From Onthophagus taurus (Eukaryota > Arthropoda > Insecta > Coleoptera > Scarabaeidae): a stretch of 64,000 nucleotides of DNA. Positions 48,601 through 57,631 of the stretch are shown here, one piece after another. Every line of letters begins with the position of its first letter. The first letter of the stretch is position 1. The stretch covers positions 19,847,501 through 19,911,500 of the forward strand of contig NC_091966.1 of the NCBI RefSeq assembly GCF_036711975.1, read 5' to 3'. A program made the translations under genes and the position numbers. Below the pieces are notes generated by a model that worked only from the letters and a program-made list of their open reading frames with translations, searched no databases and had not been told where the DNA came from.

Positions 48601-49316
48601 TCAATGTATGACGACCCAAGTTGTGGGGTATATTTATTAATGTTCATCTGTAGGTTTACGATCGCATTTAAAGCCCATCCACTATCTTTTTCTTGAAATT
48701 CTTCAAGGTCTTTTAGAACGGGGTCTTGAATGTTGCTCTTAAACCACTCTTCTAAATCGGTGTTGTTATAAATTGCGACATTTCTAGTATTTATATATTT
48801 AAATTCAAATACTTCCTTTCCCATTTTCTTAGTTACGAATTCACCACAAAACACAGCGTTAACTTTCAATGTTGATTTTTTCACATCATTAGTCATTCTC
48901 CTTATTATCATTTTTTTAGCATCTTCCATAAATTGTCGAGGGTCCTTGTGGGTCAGGTTAATGATGATCCCCGTTCTCATTCTGTTGGAGAACGCCGTCT
49001 GAAGGTCTTGCCATTTTACCCGCAAGCTTCTAAAGTTCTCGCGAGTCGGGTGAGTTGGTTTGTACCCGGTCCCAGTTACGTACCGGAGCGATTTTAGCAT
49101 GCTTCGGAATCCATGCATGTGACCAGCACAAGTGGTTATGTGGTGCTTTTCACCACTTGTGTTGGCTACCTTTAGCGCAGCGTTCATCACCTTAATATTA
49201 CGATTACAGTCCTTTATTGCGGGCTCTATATCTTCCCCATCAGCAGTTACAACTCTATGACGCATTTCCTCAACTAGTCTTGAAAAAGACAGGGTTTTGA
49301 CTGATGTTGAAGCCAT
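45606..49316 (-). CDS. Family-B DNA polymerase of Polinton-like element
   Basis: Replicative polymerase of the type that in Polintons and related viruses is protein-primed. The frame of 1236 residues is open and ends in the family's usual DTLPWGH. Exonuclease motifs: YADLE (447-451), HNLSGYD (581-587), YLKTD (732-736). Polymerase motifs: A, YDDINNQYGWAMS (830-842); B, KLMNNAVFGKTMEN (972-985); C, YTDTDS (1073-1078). All catalytic acidic residues are kept. Between Exo I and Exo II sits a zinc-binding insert (CCHICENRF 533-541, VRDHCHLTGKYRG 548-560) that resembles endonuclease VII. A C2HC finger (C394, C397, H410, C414) precedes Exo I. Residues 245-375 (NDDEACFAWA, then FHYVWIKDLSRL) have a Cys/His arrangement reminiscent of an OTU-like protease; this is inference. 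Motif A has Gln at 836 where relatives usually have Leu. The intact frame suggests a young or selected element. Confidence 0.9.
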   Translation of the reverse strand: MASTSVKTLSFSRLVEEMRHRVVTADGEDIEPAIKDCNRNIKVMNAALKVANTSGEKHHITTCAGHMHGFRSMLKSLRYVTGTGYKPTHPTRENFRSLRVKWQDLQTAFSNRMRTGIIINLTHKDPRQFMEDAKKMIIRRMTNDVKKSTLKVNAVFCGEFVTKKMGKEVFEFKYINTRNVAIYNNTDLEEWFKSNIQDPVLKDLEEFQEKDSGWALNAIVNLQMNINKYTPQLGSSYIELPRALRLKHACVNVKNDDEACFAWAVTSALYPANHHTDRTYMYPHYSEVLNMKNIAMPMVMKQIPRFEQQNDVSVNVYILESLKKGRYNVVPSYLAKERRGRHVNLLLIQDKYVEEEDGDDDGEFKPRFHYVWIKDLSRLVSSQLSIHHTKKYFCERCLHYFYTSTGLEKHVEDCAKMNECRIRMPKEGEMVYFKNFQNKEPVPFVVYADLECLLIPTTKTDTQHKPYSIGYYVKCSYDESLSFYKSYAGENCQQWFATEMKQLAEDVETIFLCPLPMEPLTEPQELEFRSLSCCHICENRFDVGDVRVRDHCHLTGKYRGAAHEDCNINYQDSHVIPVVFHNLSGYDSHFIIKNLAKDFEGRIDLLPINKERYISFTKNIDQNLIKFRFIDSFRFMASSLDKLASYIDSFPNLKTQFPNLDESKFNLLTRKGVFPYDYLDSFTKLNETALPDESKFYNSMTDSHIADTDYTHANEVWNAFGCQNLGNYSELYLKTDILLLADVFEKFRASCLNSYSLDPAHYYTLPGYTWDCMLKYTRVKLELLTDIDMAMFIERGIRGGLSQCSKRYASANNKYLPNYKSDEPSKFIIYDDINNQYGWAMSQYLPYGGFKWVEGNNINFTVPEDNPEGYILEVDLEYPESIHDSHCDLPFCPEHRAPPNLKQTKLMGTLYNKERYVLHYRNLQQAIENGLILTKIHRVLEFKQSAWLKSYIDLNTKFRTAAINDFEKNLFKLMNNAVFGKTMENIRKHSIVKLVTKWGGRYGAEALIAKPNFKSSIIFDENLVAIELNKMEIYFNKPIYVGMCILDISKLKIYDFHYSYMRRRFGDKARVCYTDTDSLIYEVECPDLYEVIRRDASKYFDTSDYPENNIYNIPRVNKKVLGMMKDENAGKVMTEFVGLRSKMYACRVEGGDRVKKAKGIKTSIVKNVISFDDYLVCLREDKEMLVTQKLFQSRNHQVSTITQTKTALSSHDDKRYIISGTVDTLPWGHWRILSCC

Positions 49317-50429
49317 TCTAGAACAGCGAAAATTGCGGTTATAACTTCTCGCATGAGATGCAGGATATTAATAAGTTTTTGTCTAATATCAAAGCCTTAT
49401 ATACACATTTTAATTAAAGAAACAAGTTTTGATAATTATTATAATTGGGAAATAACTTTTGATAATCATTAAATCGAAAATAAATTATCTGTTAAGGGGA
49501 AGCTAATTATAATATAGAAACTCTACGTGTGGACATGAGTTAATACGCCGGTGACCTTGATAAACATATAGGATTGTTTAAAAATAATTGCAAGTGTCAT
49601 CACAATTTTTAAAGTTATTTTTAAATTTATATATGCAACATACACATTATACTTGCACGTTTTATGATAATATTACGCAACATTACGTAATCATCAGCTT
49701 CAACACCATATTCATTCGGACAATTACGAAAATGACTACGCTTATATCAGGGGAGCGACTTCATATCAAAGGATAGCTAAGGTAAACACTTAAATAATGA
49801 TATGAAGATGATGTGAATGTTCAATATTAATTTACGCTTTAGCAGAAAATCCTATTTTTATATGTATGTATACATATAACCAAAGCCCGGACAGTTTAGG
49901 AAAGTGATCCTAAAACGCCTCCCACTCCAGTCTCAATATTCAATGAACTAAATCGAAGCGTACGCTTATCAAGGTATACGTTTAGTGTGGAGGGGGCGCA
50001 CGTTTCCTAAACTGTCCGGGCTCTGCAATAACAATCTAGCGCGTGACCTTGAGATAACTAACGTGATAATCGAAGAATTCCCACACTTACATGATATTAA
50101 ATCCGCAAACGACGGAAGTTGATGTTCAACTGACCGATTTATAAATTGCTAGGTAAATTTGATAGGTAGCTGCGGCCCCCCCCCCTCTACTTCCTTAATA
50201 AATTATTATTTAATTTCCTCTCACGTCAACCCGTTCATCAACGATTCCCATCATTGTTCCAAAAAAACATAATTATTTATTAATTTTAAAAAATCTTTTA
50301 TACTTGCACGTTTTATGTTTTCTGGATTATCTTAATAAACTTTAACAATTTTACTTATAATATTACGCAACATTACGTAATCATCAGCTTCAACACCGCG
50401 CGGGCTGTAGATCATGATCTATCCAGGCT
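49317..50429. other. Non-coding interior of the Polinton-like element
   Basis: The upstream region of the polymerase gene. It holds a direct repeat (TACTTGCACGTTTTATG, then ATTACGTAATCATCAGCTTC, at 49650-49707 and 50301-50397, the second with an extra 40 bp). It also holds a MITE-like hairpin with 20-bp arms AGCCCGGACAGTTTAGGAAA at about 49883-50025. No second gene was seen. Confidence 0.6.
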
Positions 50430-51568
50430 AGGTCTTAGGGGGGGACAGGGGTTGAACCGGTATTCAACCGGTTGAACAGGGGTTGAACCAACGCCCTTTT
50501 GGCAGTTTTCACCCGTGCCATATTGTTCGTGCTTGTTATAGGCGATTGGGGGTTGTAGGGGGGAATTTTTTGGTTTATTTTTTGATTTGAAGCATCGTTA
50601 ACGAGATATTTACCATTTTATAACCTCCAAGCCAAACGCTTCGTGTCCGGATGTGTCAAGGCCTCGATATATCGACGATGACGTCATCGTGATAAGGCGG
50701 TAGCCTCATTCAATCCCCAGCCTAAAAGAGGGTTCTCGGAGAATGCTATGCTCCGATTGAACCACCCTGCCCTGCCCGCCTGCACCCCGCACCATAGCAC
50801 TCAGCCGGTAAGCCAAACCAAACGCTTTGTGTCCGGATGTATCAAGGTCTCGATGAAGTTCCAACACCCCTCACTTCGCACCCTGCCCCCCCTACCGGCC
50901 CACGCCCAAATGCCGCACCTAACTGGTTGTCTAGATGACGTCACCACTACCAAGCTCCACACGATCCGGCGGCATGACGTCATCAGCTCGATAACTAAAT
51001 AAGGCCCTTTTGGCAGTTTTCACCCGTGCCATATTGTTCGTATTTGTTACAGGCGACAGGGGGTTGTAGGGGGGAATTTTTTGGTTTATTTTTCGATTTG
51101 AAGCATCGTTAACGAGATATTTACCATTTTATAACCTCCAAGCCAAACGCTTCGTGTCCGGATGTGTCAAGGCCTTGATATATCGACGATGACGTCATCG
51201 TGATAAGGCGGTAGCCTCATTCAATCCCCAGCCTAAAAGAGGGTTCTCGGAGAATGCTATGCTCTGATTGAACCACCCTGCCCTGCCCGCCCGCACCCCG
51301 CACCATAGCACTCAGCCGGTAAGCCAAACCAAACGCTTTGTGTCCGGCCTCGATGATGACGTCATCATCATAAGGCCTGTCGATCCTCATTCAAATTTCC
51401 CGCCAAAAAGAGGGTTCTTGGAGAATGCTGCGCTCTGATTGGTTGAATTTAAAATGTGGGCGTGGCTACACCCTCGAAAGGAGGTAGTGGTGGGGATAAA
51501 AAGTACTTTTCGACCCCAATGTTAAATCTTATGGGATTTTGGTCCAGAACGCCCATAGCTATACTACT
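50430..51568. repeat. Right TIR of the Polinton-like element
   Basis: Reverse complement of the left arm, colinear through both 495-bp internal repeats, with five TGACGTCA palindromes. It lacks the third repeat block of the left arm, and both arms end at a CCCTGTTCAACCG-type sequence (50470-50500; left 44766). Confidence 0.8.
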
Positions 51569-51679
51569 GACGTGTTTAGAGCATATCTAAATGCTCAAGC
51601 CGATTGAAATTATTTTAAGAAAATTATGAGTAACTACAATCTCGCCGGGCCTGAGAGGCCCGGTTTATGCATCCTAGGG

Positions 51680-53110
51680 TTAATATGAGAGTGAATAAAA
51701 CAGCCCTTACGAAGTCAGAGCAATTAAATCTGACCACGCTTCTCGTCAGGTGAGATGTTTTAGTATATTTAGCAACTATCAGATCTTTGGCGACTGCCGT
51801 CGTTAATACTGGTCGAATTTCTTTATCATAGAGGTGAATAAAAGAGCGCTTATGAAGTCAGAGCAAGTAACTCTGGCCACGCTATGCGACAGGTGGGATG
51901 TTTTAGTATATTTAGCAACTATCAAATTTTTGGGGACTGCCGTCGTTAACACAGGGCGATTTTTTTTAATATGGTGTTGAATAAAACAGCCCTTACGAAG
52001 TCAGAGCAAGTAACTCTGGCCACGCTATTCGACAGGTGGGATGTTTTAGTACATTTAGCAATAATCAGATGTTTGGGGACTGCCGTCGATAACACAGGGC
52101 GAATTTTTTAATATGGGGGTGAATAAAACAGCCCTTACGAAGTCAGAGCAATTAAATCTGGCCACGCTATTCGTCAGGTGGGATGTTTTAGTATATTTAG
52201 CAACTATCAGATCTTTGGGGACTGCCATCGTTAACACAGGGCGAATTTCCTTATCATAGAGGTGAATAAAAGAGCGCTTATGAAGTTAGAGCAAGTAACT
52301 CTGGCCACTCTATTCGACAGGTGGGATGTTTTAGTATACTTAGCAACTATCAGATTTTTGGAGACTGCCGTCGTTAACACAGTTCGATTTTTTTAATATG
52401 GGAGTGAATAAAACAGCCCTTACGAAGTCAGCGCAGAGTTGGGGAGTATCCTGATACTTCTGTATCCGGATACAGTATCCGTATACTTTTTGAGTATCCG
52501 ATACTCTGTATTCGGATACTTTTCAAATTTTATATCCGGTATCCGTGACTAAATCTGAAAGTATCCAGATACTTTTTTCGGTGTTCGGATACCTTTTAAT
52601 TGAGTTTTTTTATTTCCTATTCTATTATTACACACGTACATATACACCAAAGTGTTTGAATCCCCATTTTTTTCAGTTTCTTCTACGATTGTACATCTTT
52701 TATGACTACATCAATAATTGTGGCATGTTGGCATGTAACATGTTGGAAGTTAGTTGTTCTTCTCTTTTATTATTGTGGGAAAATCAAGGGCTCTCTCTCC
52801 GACTAGAATTTGTACACTAAATTTCCCCTTCTAGAAAAAATTCAAGGAACTTATTCCGAAAATTGCCGGATACATGTATTCGAATACTTTTATGGAGAAA
52901 GTATCCCCACATTTTTAAGAAAGTATCCGGATACATTGTATGTATCCGGTATCCGAATACTCGAATACTTTTTTCCTGTACCCGTCCCAGCTCTGAGTCA
53001 GAGCAAATAAATGTGACCACGCTATTCCATAGGTGGGATGTTTTAGTATATTTAACAAATATTAGATTTTGTGGGTCTGCCCTTGTTAACACAGGGCGAA
53101 TTGATCGACC
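51680..53110. repeat. Satellite of about 143 bp, six to seven monomers
   Basis: GTGAATAAAA starts recur at about 51691, 51834, 51974, 52119, 52261 and 52404 (141-145 bp apart), and a last unit runs from 52996 to 53100. Each has GAAGTCAGAGCAA, GGGATGTTTTAGTATATTTA and GGGGACTGCCGTCGTTAACA. Alternating variants (AAACAGCCCTTACG and AAGAGCGCTTATG) suggest some higher-order pattern. It is non-coding, and is interrupted by the hAT element at 52434. Confidence 0.9.
52434..52995. mobile_element. hAT-type MITE in the satellite
   Basis: Termini CAGAGTTGGG and CCCAGCTCTG are flanked by AGTCAGCG (52426-52433) and AGTCAGAG (52996-53003), a 7/8 match of an 8-bp duplication. Adjacent to both ends are dense GTATCCGGATAC-type palindromic motifs (52465-52600 and 52865-52975). 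It is 562 bp and non-coding. Confidence 0.8.
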
Positions 53111-53375
53111 CGTTTAACGTTTTTTTTTCAACGGACCCTCCAACCTGGCATTTTTAACCCACCCCCTGCTCCAAACCTAACCCGACATTTGAGGAATTCG
53201 CACCAGTTTAAATGTTAATTAACCTAACTCAAAATCTAATTTCTATAAAAAATTTTAAAATAAATCAGTATGTTTTTATAAGAATCTTGTTTCTTCAAAA
53301 TTATTTTAAATTACTATTACACAAAAAGAAACTTAATACTAAATCGCGTATCGGGTGTCGGCGATTTGAAATGAT
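53111..53375. other. Intergenic, no gene seen
   Basis: A C-rich first part (CGGACCCTCCAACCTGGC) is followed by AT-rich sequence. Confidence 0.4.
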
Positions 53376-53508
53376 TTAATTAATTATCGTACCCGACGTC
53401 ATCATTGTAAGTATGCAACCAATATTGGTGTTGCAATACGTAAATCGCGTATACTGTGATATTGGTTGCATACTTGCAGTGATGACGTCGGGTACAATAA
53501 TTAATTAA
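53376..53508. mobile_element. 133-bp foldback MITE
   Basis: Two arms of about 50 bp containing TACCCGACGTCATCA and AAGTATGCAACCAATAT pair across a 35-bp centre. It is bounded by TTAATTAA at both ends, which may be the target site. Confidence 0.65.
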
Positions 53509-53862
53509 CACATTGTATGTTTTGTAACAAAACCTAATTGTTAATTCTTTCATAAATTTTATAAAAATTATTTAATTTTATCGGATTAATGTGCTTAATT
53601 GTGAAAATAAAATAAGATAGGATTGTAATTACCGGTGGTGTTGCGAAAATGTATGGTTAGCATGGTTGATGATGTCACAAAAAATGACGTTACATCGAAA
53701 CTTTAAAGTGATTTTTCCGGAAGTTTTACACTTTTCCACGCATTTTTTTTATTTCTAGCAACCTATTTGAATGATTTCCCATCGATTAAAAAAAAATTGT
53801 ACATTTTTAAGCGACACGACGATTTTTGAATTATACCGTAAAATATTATACAATTATGAGTG

Positions 53863-53976
53863 TACAGGGTGTTAATGAACGACGTGCAGATATTTCAGGG
53901 GGCGCGGGCGGTAGTACTCGACAAAATAGGAGAAAAATTCTAATAAAAAATGCACGTCGTTCATTAACACCCTGTA
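53863..53976. mobile_element. 114-bp palindromic element
   Basis: TACAGGGTGTTAATGAACGA and the following CGTGCA are repeated in inverse at the right end. The GC-rich centre (GGGGGCGCGGGCGG) is unlike its surroundings. It is the remnant of a longer ACAGGGTG-type element. Confidence 0.6.
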
Positions 53977-54644
53977 TATAAATATCAATTTTAATTCATG
54001 AAACCTACTTGTGATAAATGTTAAAGCCACTCCAAAATAAATTCGCTTTAGTTAGTCTAAAAGCACACAACAAACTGGCTGGGCGTGGTACGTGGTGTGA
54101 CGTAGTATACACTAGTACGGTTCCGTTCTGGCACAGTATAAAGTAAATCAGTAGTCTCACTTGCCTTATACCAATAAAGTGAATTAACTTTATACTGTGC
54201 CTTATATGGCGTCCTCAGTTTTGCTACTGCGCTCACGCTGTGCGCATTCATGCCACGTTTGCTACCTTATGAGTGATCTTTATCATCGACATAAAAGTTT
54301 GTTAGATTTATTATTTATTTACATCTTAGATTACAGTCCTTGGGTTTGGATTAGGTTTGGCACGAAATAGTTCGTTATCTTTACTAATTCAATTGTTTTG
54401 TAACTAAATAGTTACCAAATTTGCTATTACTGATTGTATTATTATTTGTATAGCTTTCAAAGAAAACAACATTAATTTAATGTAATTGAACGAAAAGAAA
54501 CACATTGCGTATAGTGGTGCAAGGAAAGCTTATTGAGTAAATAACAAGGTAACAAAGAAAAGAAGAAGTAAGTAATCAAGATCAAGAAGATAACAGCTTA
54601 AATAATAAACAAGTTATGTTTTTAAAAATATGTTTAATGACGTA
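53977..54644. other. Intergenic, no gene seen
   Basis: Contains an inverted pair CACAGTATAAAGT/ACTTTATACTGTG at 54135-54147 and 54188-54200. Nothing else was recognised. Confidence 0.45.
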
Positions 54645-54687
54645 GCTCCTGAAGATGATTGAATGTAACAATCGAAACCGGTAGAGC
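54645..54687 (+). ncRNA. Hammerhead-like ribozyme motif D
   Basis: GCTC, CTGAAGA, T, GATTG, loop AATGTAA, CAATC, GAAACCGGTA, GAGC. All three stems pair perfectly. The 3' flank (CGAAAATTAAAAAAACCATC) is similar to that of motif B (CGAAAATATAATAAACTATC), so they belong to related elements. Boundaries of the carrying element were not found. As in the other copies, one extra T precedes stem II. Confidence 0.6.
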
Positions 54688-55150
54688 CGAAAATTAAAAA
54701 AACCATCCATCTATAAATACACATAGTTTTATTTCAATTATATTAAAATTGAGATGAAAAGAAATAACCAAATAAATATTAATTTAATGATTAAGATTAT
54801 TATGAATGGTTAGAGATAAAGTGCGATATTTACATTACTATATATGAGTTAACTTTTTCGTCGACGTAAAGACCTGTATTCATAAAGTAAACATATTTAA
54901 GATACAACGAAATACATATGGTCGGCTCGAGGTTTTGCGATACAACTGAACTTATTTATGAATACGGCTTGTTTCCGGGACGCCGGTTAATAATGACTCA
55001 TCGGCTATAAAAACCCAAAGGAACAAATGAAATACATTCTTTAGATTGCATCGTTGTTGGTTTTTATTTCTAAAGTGCTAAGAAGTTGAACAAGAATAAC
55101 AAAAACATTAGTTGCAAATGATAATAGGATTAAATCGCCTATAAAAAAGC
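54688..55150. other. Intergenic, possible promoter
   Basis: CTATAAAAACC at 55007 resembles a TATA box, but no coding region follows on the plus strand. Otherwise AT-rich. Confidence 0.3.
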
Positions 55151-55222
55151 GATCTTTTTGCATAGACGCTTAGATTGCTGTAGTCCTCGCGAATTTCTTT
55201 CCACGTGTTAATGCCAGGCATC
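55105..55222 (-). CDS. Possible terminal exon of an unknown gene
   Basis: After a good acceptor (ATGATTTTAG) the minus strand reads MPGINTWKEIREDYSNLSVY, then AKRSLFYRRFNPIIICN and a stop. The codon choice (GAG GAC TAC AGC) looks coding and unlike the AT-rich surroundings. A second candidate coding stretch lies upstream at about 55460-55565 (frame with EKDLRERKSSNHFNPLASPS). I do not recognise either. They could be alternative 3' exons of the gene at 57632, or chance. Confidence 0.25.
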
Positions 55223-55616
55223 TAAAATCATATATTTTTTCAATTAACGATTTTAATTTATTATATGCTTGTTTACATTTGATTGTAGCATTATGTGTTA
55301 AAACTTGTTGAAATCGATAAACTAATACTAATCACTAAAATAAATGAATCCATGTAATTCCACGTAAATGTACTAAACATGCTTATTCACTATTAATAAT
55401 TATTTCTGTTAAATTAATTCACATTCACAAATTAAAAGTAAATCAGTTTTACCTCAAAAAATATTTATATTTTTGTTTGTTTTGTTTTGGTTCGTGTTTC
55501 AGAAGGTGACGCCAGAGGATTGAAGTGGTTTGAAGATTTCCTTTCCCGTAAATCCTTTTCGTTGTCTTTTTTTTTGTTTTAATCTTTAATTCATAGAGGG
55601 CGGAATTAAATTCGTA

Positions 55617-56974
55617 CAGTAAAGACCGGTTATAACGAGTATGCTTTATAACGGGCACCTGCTCTATAATGAGCAAGCTTCCAAGTCCCGTGAAAAATCC
55701 TATCCTTACAATGTAAAAAATCTCGGTTATAACGCGAGCTCGGTTATAACGAGAGTTCGGTTATAACGAGAGCTCGGTTGTAGTTTTGCGTGTTTTGTAC
55801 CGTCTATAACGAGCGAATGACGTAAAAATCTGGCGACGTCGTGACGCGCCATTTAGGCACCATGGGCAGTTCAGTTTATCGCTAGATTTACGTGAACTTG
55901 TACCTATATGTCGTTACAAAAATCCTCATATTAACAACTTAGAATGTATTGAACTTGCGTACTTTCCGCGAAATTCAACTTCCGTCTTACAACCGATGGA
56001 CCGAGGCATAATTAAATCGATGAAAACGTTTTACCGACAAAAGTTATTGTTCATTTAGTAGAAGCTATGGATCTGAACGAAAAAATTAAAAATCGATATT
56101 TTAGATGCCATAATAATGCTAAACAGCGCATGGATAAATGTTAAAAAAGAAACAATAATGAATTGCTTTCGTCATGCATTCGGAAATCTTGCAGAGAGTT
56201 TTAGCGAGGAATATGAAATTCCCTTAGCTCCATTAATTACGCGTATCTCTGTGGAAGAAAATCTTTCTAGTTGGGCAGAGAAAAACGGTTTGGAAATAGA
56301 CGGTATCGATTTAAATTTATTTGCCACTATCGATGACGATGTTACTACTGGTTCCATTCTATCTGACACTGAAATAATGTCTAACGTGTTGAATAAAGAT
56401 AATGAATCTGACGGTGAATCAGATGAAGAGGTAGAACGAAACATATCAAAAAATGAATTTTTAGAAGCATTTTCTAGGGTTACACGTTACATTGTAACCA
56501 ACTATGCGGACAATACTGAATGTATGTTCGCATGCGATACAATAAACAAAAATATTTGCCAGGAATTATTACATAAAAGCATAAAACAGAAAAACATCCG
56601 AGAATATTTCAATAAAAAATAATTTTAGATGTATAATAGTATAGATGTTTAGTCTTAAACAATAATGTTATGAAAAATTGCAAAAACATGATAATGTATT
56701 TTTTTGTTTTTACCTTTTCAATCGTATACTTTTAAAGCAAACAAAATTTCTCATAGTGATTAATTTCTGATAGTGAATAAACAAAAATTTCATTGTAAAA
56801 GTGCAAAAACAAAAAGATTTTTTTAAGTCGTTCTTAAAATTGCTGGTTACTACTTTTTGCACAAGTATTAAAATTTATGTTACATATTACGACAACCTTG
56901 GTTATAACGAGGTACCGTCTATAGCGAGCAATTTTTTCGGTCCCTTGACTGCTCGTTATAACCGGTCTTCACTG
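55617..56974 (+). mobile_element. pogo/Tigger element with partial transposase
   Basis: Termini CAGTAAAGACCGGTTATAAC and the inverse CGTTATAACCGGTCTTCACTG are flanked by TA. Repeated TTATAACGAG units follow the left end. The interior has the transposase C-terminal half: near 55935 NLECIELAYFPRNSTSVLQP, then MDRGIIKSMK, the PPNxTSxxQPxDxGxI block next to the last catalytic residue. It then shifts to a frame 56116-56622 with an acidic region and a KNIREYF end. The DNA-binding domain and the first catalytic Asp regions are deleted. Confidence 0.85.
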
Positions 56975-57631
56975 TATTTCCATTGCTTTAAATTAATATT
57001 ATAGTAAAATTTTAACAGTTTTGAATTAACTCTTCAAGTTTTTCTTTTTTTTTTGAATTTGGGCTTTGTATCGGATGAGGTGATTCACCTTATTTAATCG
57101 TTTACCGAAATTGATTTGAACTCGGAGTCGGAAACTCGGACGCGATATAAATTTTTTTGCGGATTTTTGGAAACGGGTATTTAAGCGTTTTCCGCATTTT
57201 TAACTCGGTCACTTGCACTAGACAGTCTCACGCGTTTAATGTATGGTGAAGCATTTTTGTCCTGAAACGACATTTTTGAAGATAAAATTTTTGTAATTGG
57301 TTTGGGTCGTAGACAAAATTACGCTTTTGGCGGAGTTATTCACCAAACATCGACAAAGTATTTAATTACGATCGGGATTTCCCGGAGTAGAAAAACGCAG
57401 TATTAATCTTTAATTCGGCTGTATTTTAGCCTCGTAACGTTGTGAGGTAGGTTGTGAGCTAGTACCGAAGTTATCTATTTTTTTTGAGTTAATTATTTTA
57501 GTAATCTAATGTTTCTAATATTAAAACTAATGTTCAATCCTTCAGTTATGTAGTATTTTATTCTTTCACAAATTAAAAATTATTCTACTTTACAATTAAA
57601 AAAAATCAATACATTTATGTAAAAAAAAATT
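56975..57631. other. Intergenic, 3' flank of the gene at 57632
   Basis: It contains TTTATT at 57557-57562, which on the minus strand is a poly-A signal 70 bp after the stop codon of the unidentified gene. No other gene was seen. Confidence 0.45.

Larger units (their letters stand above)
43477..51568 (-). mobile_element. Polinton/Maverick-like element, polymerase only (8.09 kb)
   Basis: Ends AGTAGTATAGCTATGGGCGT and its inverse are flanked by a perfect 6-bp duplication GACGTG (43471-43476 and 51569-51574). A 6-bp duplication, an AG start and TIRs over 1 kb are known marks of Polintons/Mavericks. The only large gene is a family-B DNA polymerase. No integrase, packaging ATPase, protease or capsid gene is seen in any frame, and there is no room for them. 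Polintons are usually 15-20 kb, so this is either a deletion derivative moved in trans or a distinct small type. It is a virus-related element resident in the genome, described here only as found. Confidence 0.85.
41932..51679 (-). mobile_element. piggyBac-type element, split by a Polinton-like element
   Basis: Left end CCCTAGGATAC and right end GCATCCTAGGG are inverted repeats of piggyBac type, flanked by TTAA on both sides (41928-41931 and 51680-51683), the piggyBac target duplication. Without the 8.1-kb insert the element is about 1.65 kb. It carries an internally deleted transposase. Subterminal GACCCGGTTTATGCA/GGCCCGGTTTATGCA motifs at 43373 and 51656 are shared by both sides. Confidence 0.85.

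Noticed and set aside
45606-49316. Host replicative DNA polymerase gene
   Set aside because: Motif set, endonuclease VII-like insert and DTLPWGH end fit element-type polymerases, and it lies between TIRs with a 6-bp target duplication.
51680-53110. CRISPR-like array
   Set aside because: Repeats are contiguous monomers of about 143 bp without unique spacers, in an intron-bearing eukaryotic genome; it is a satellite.
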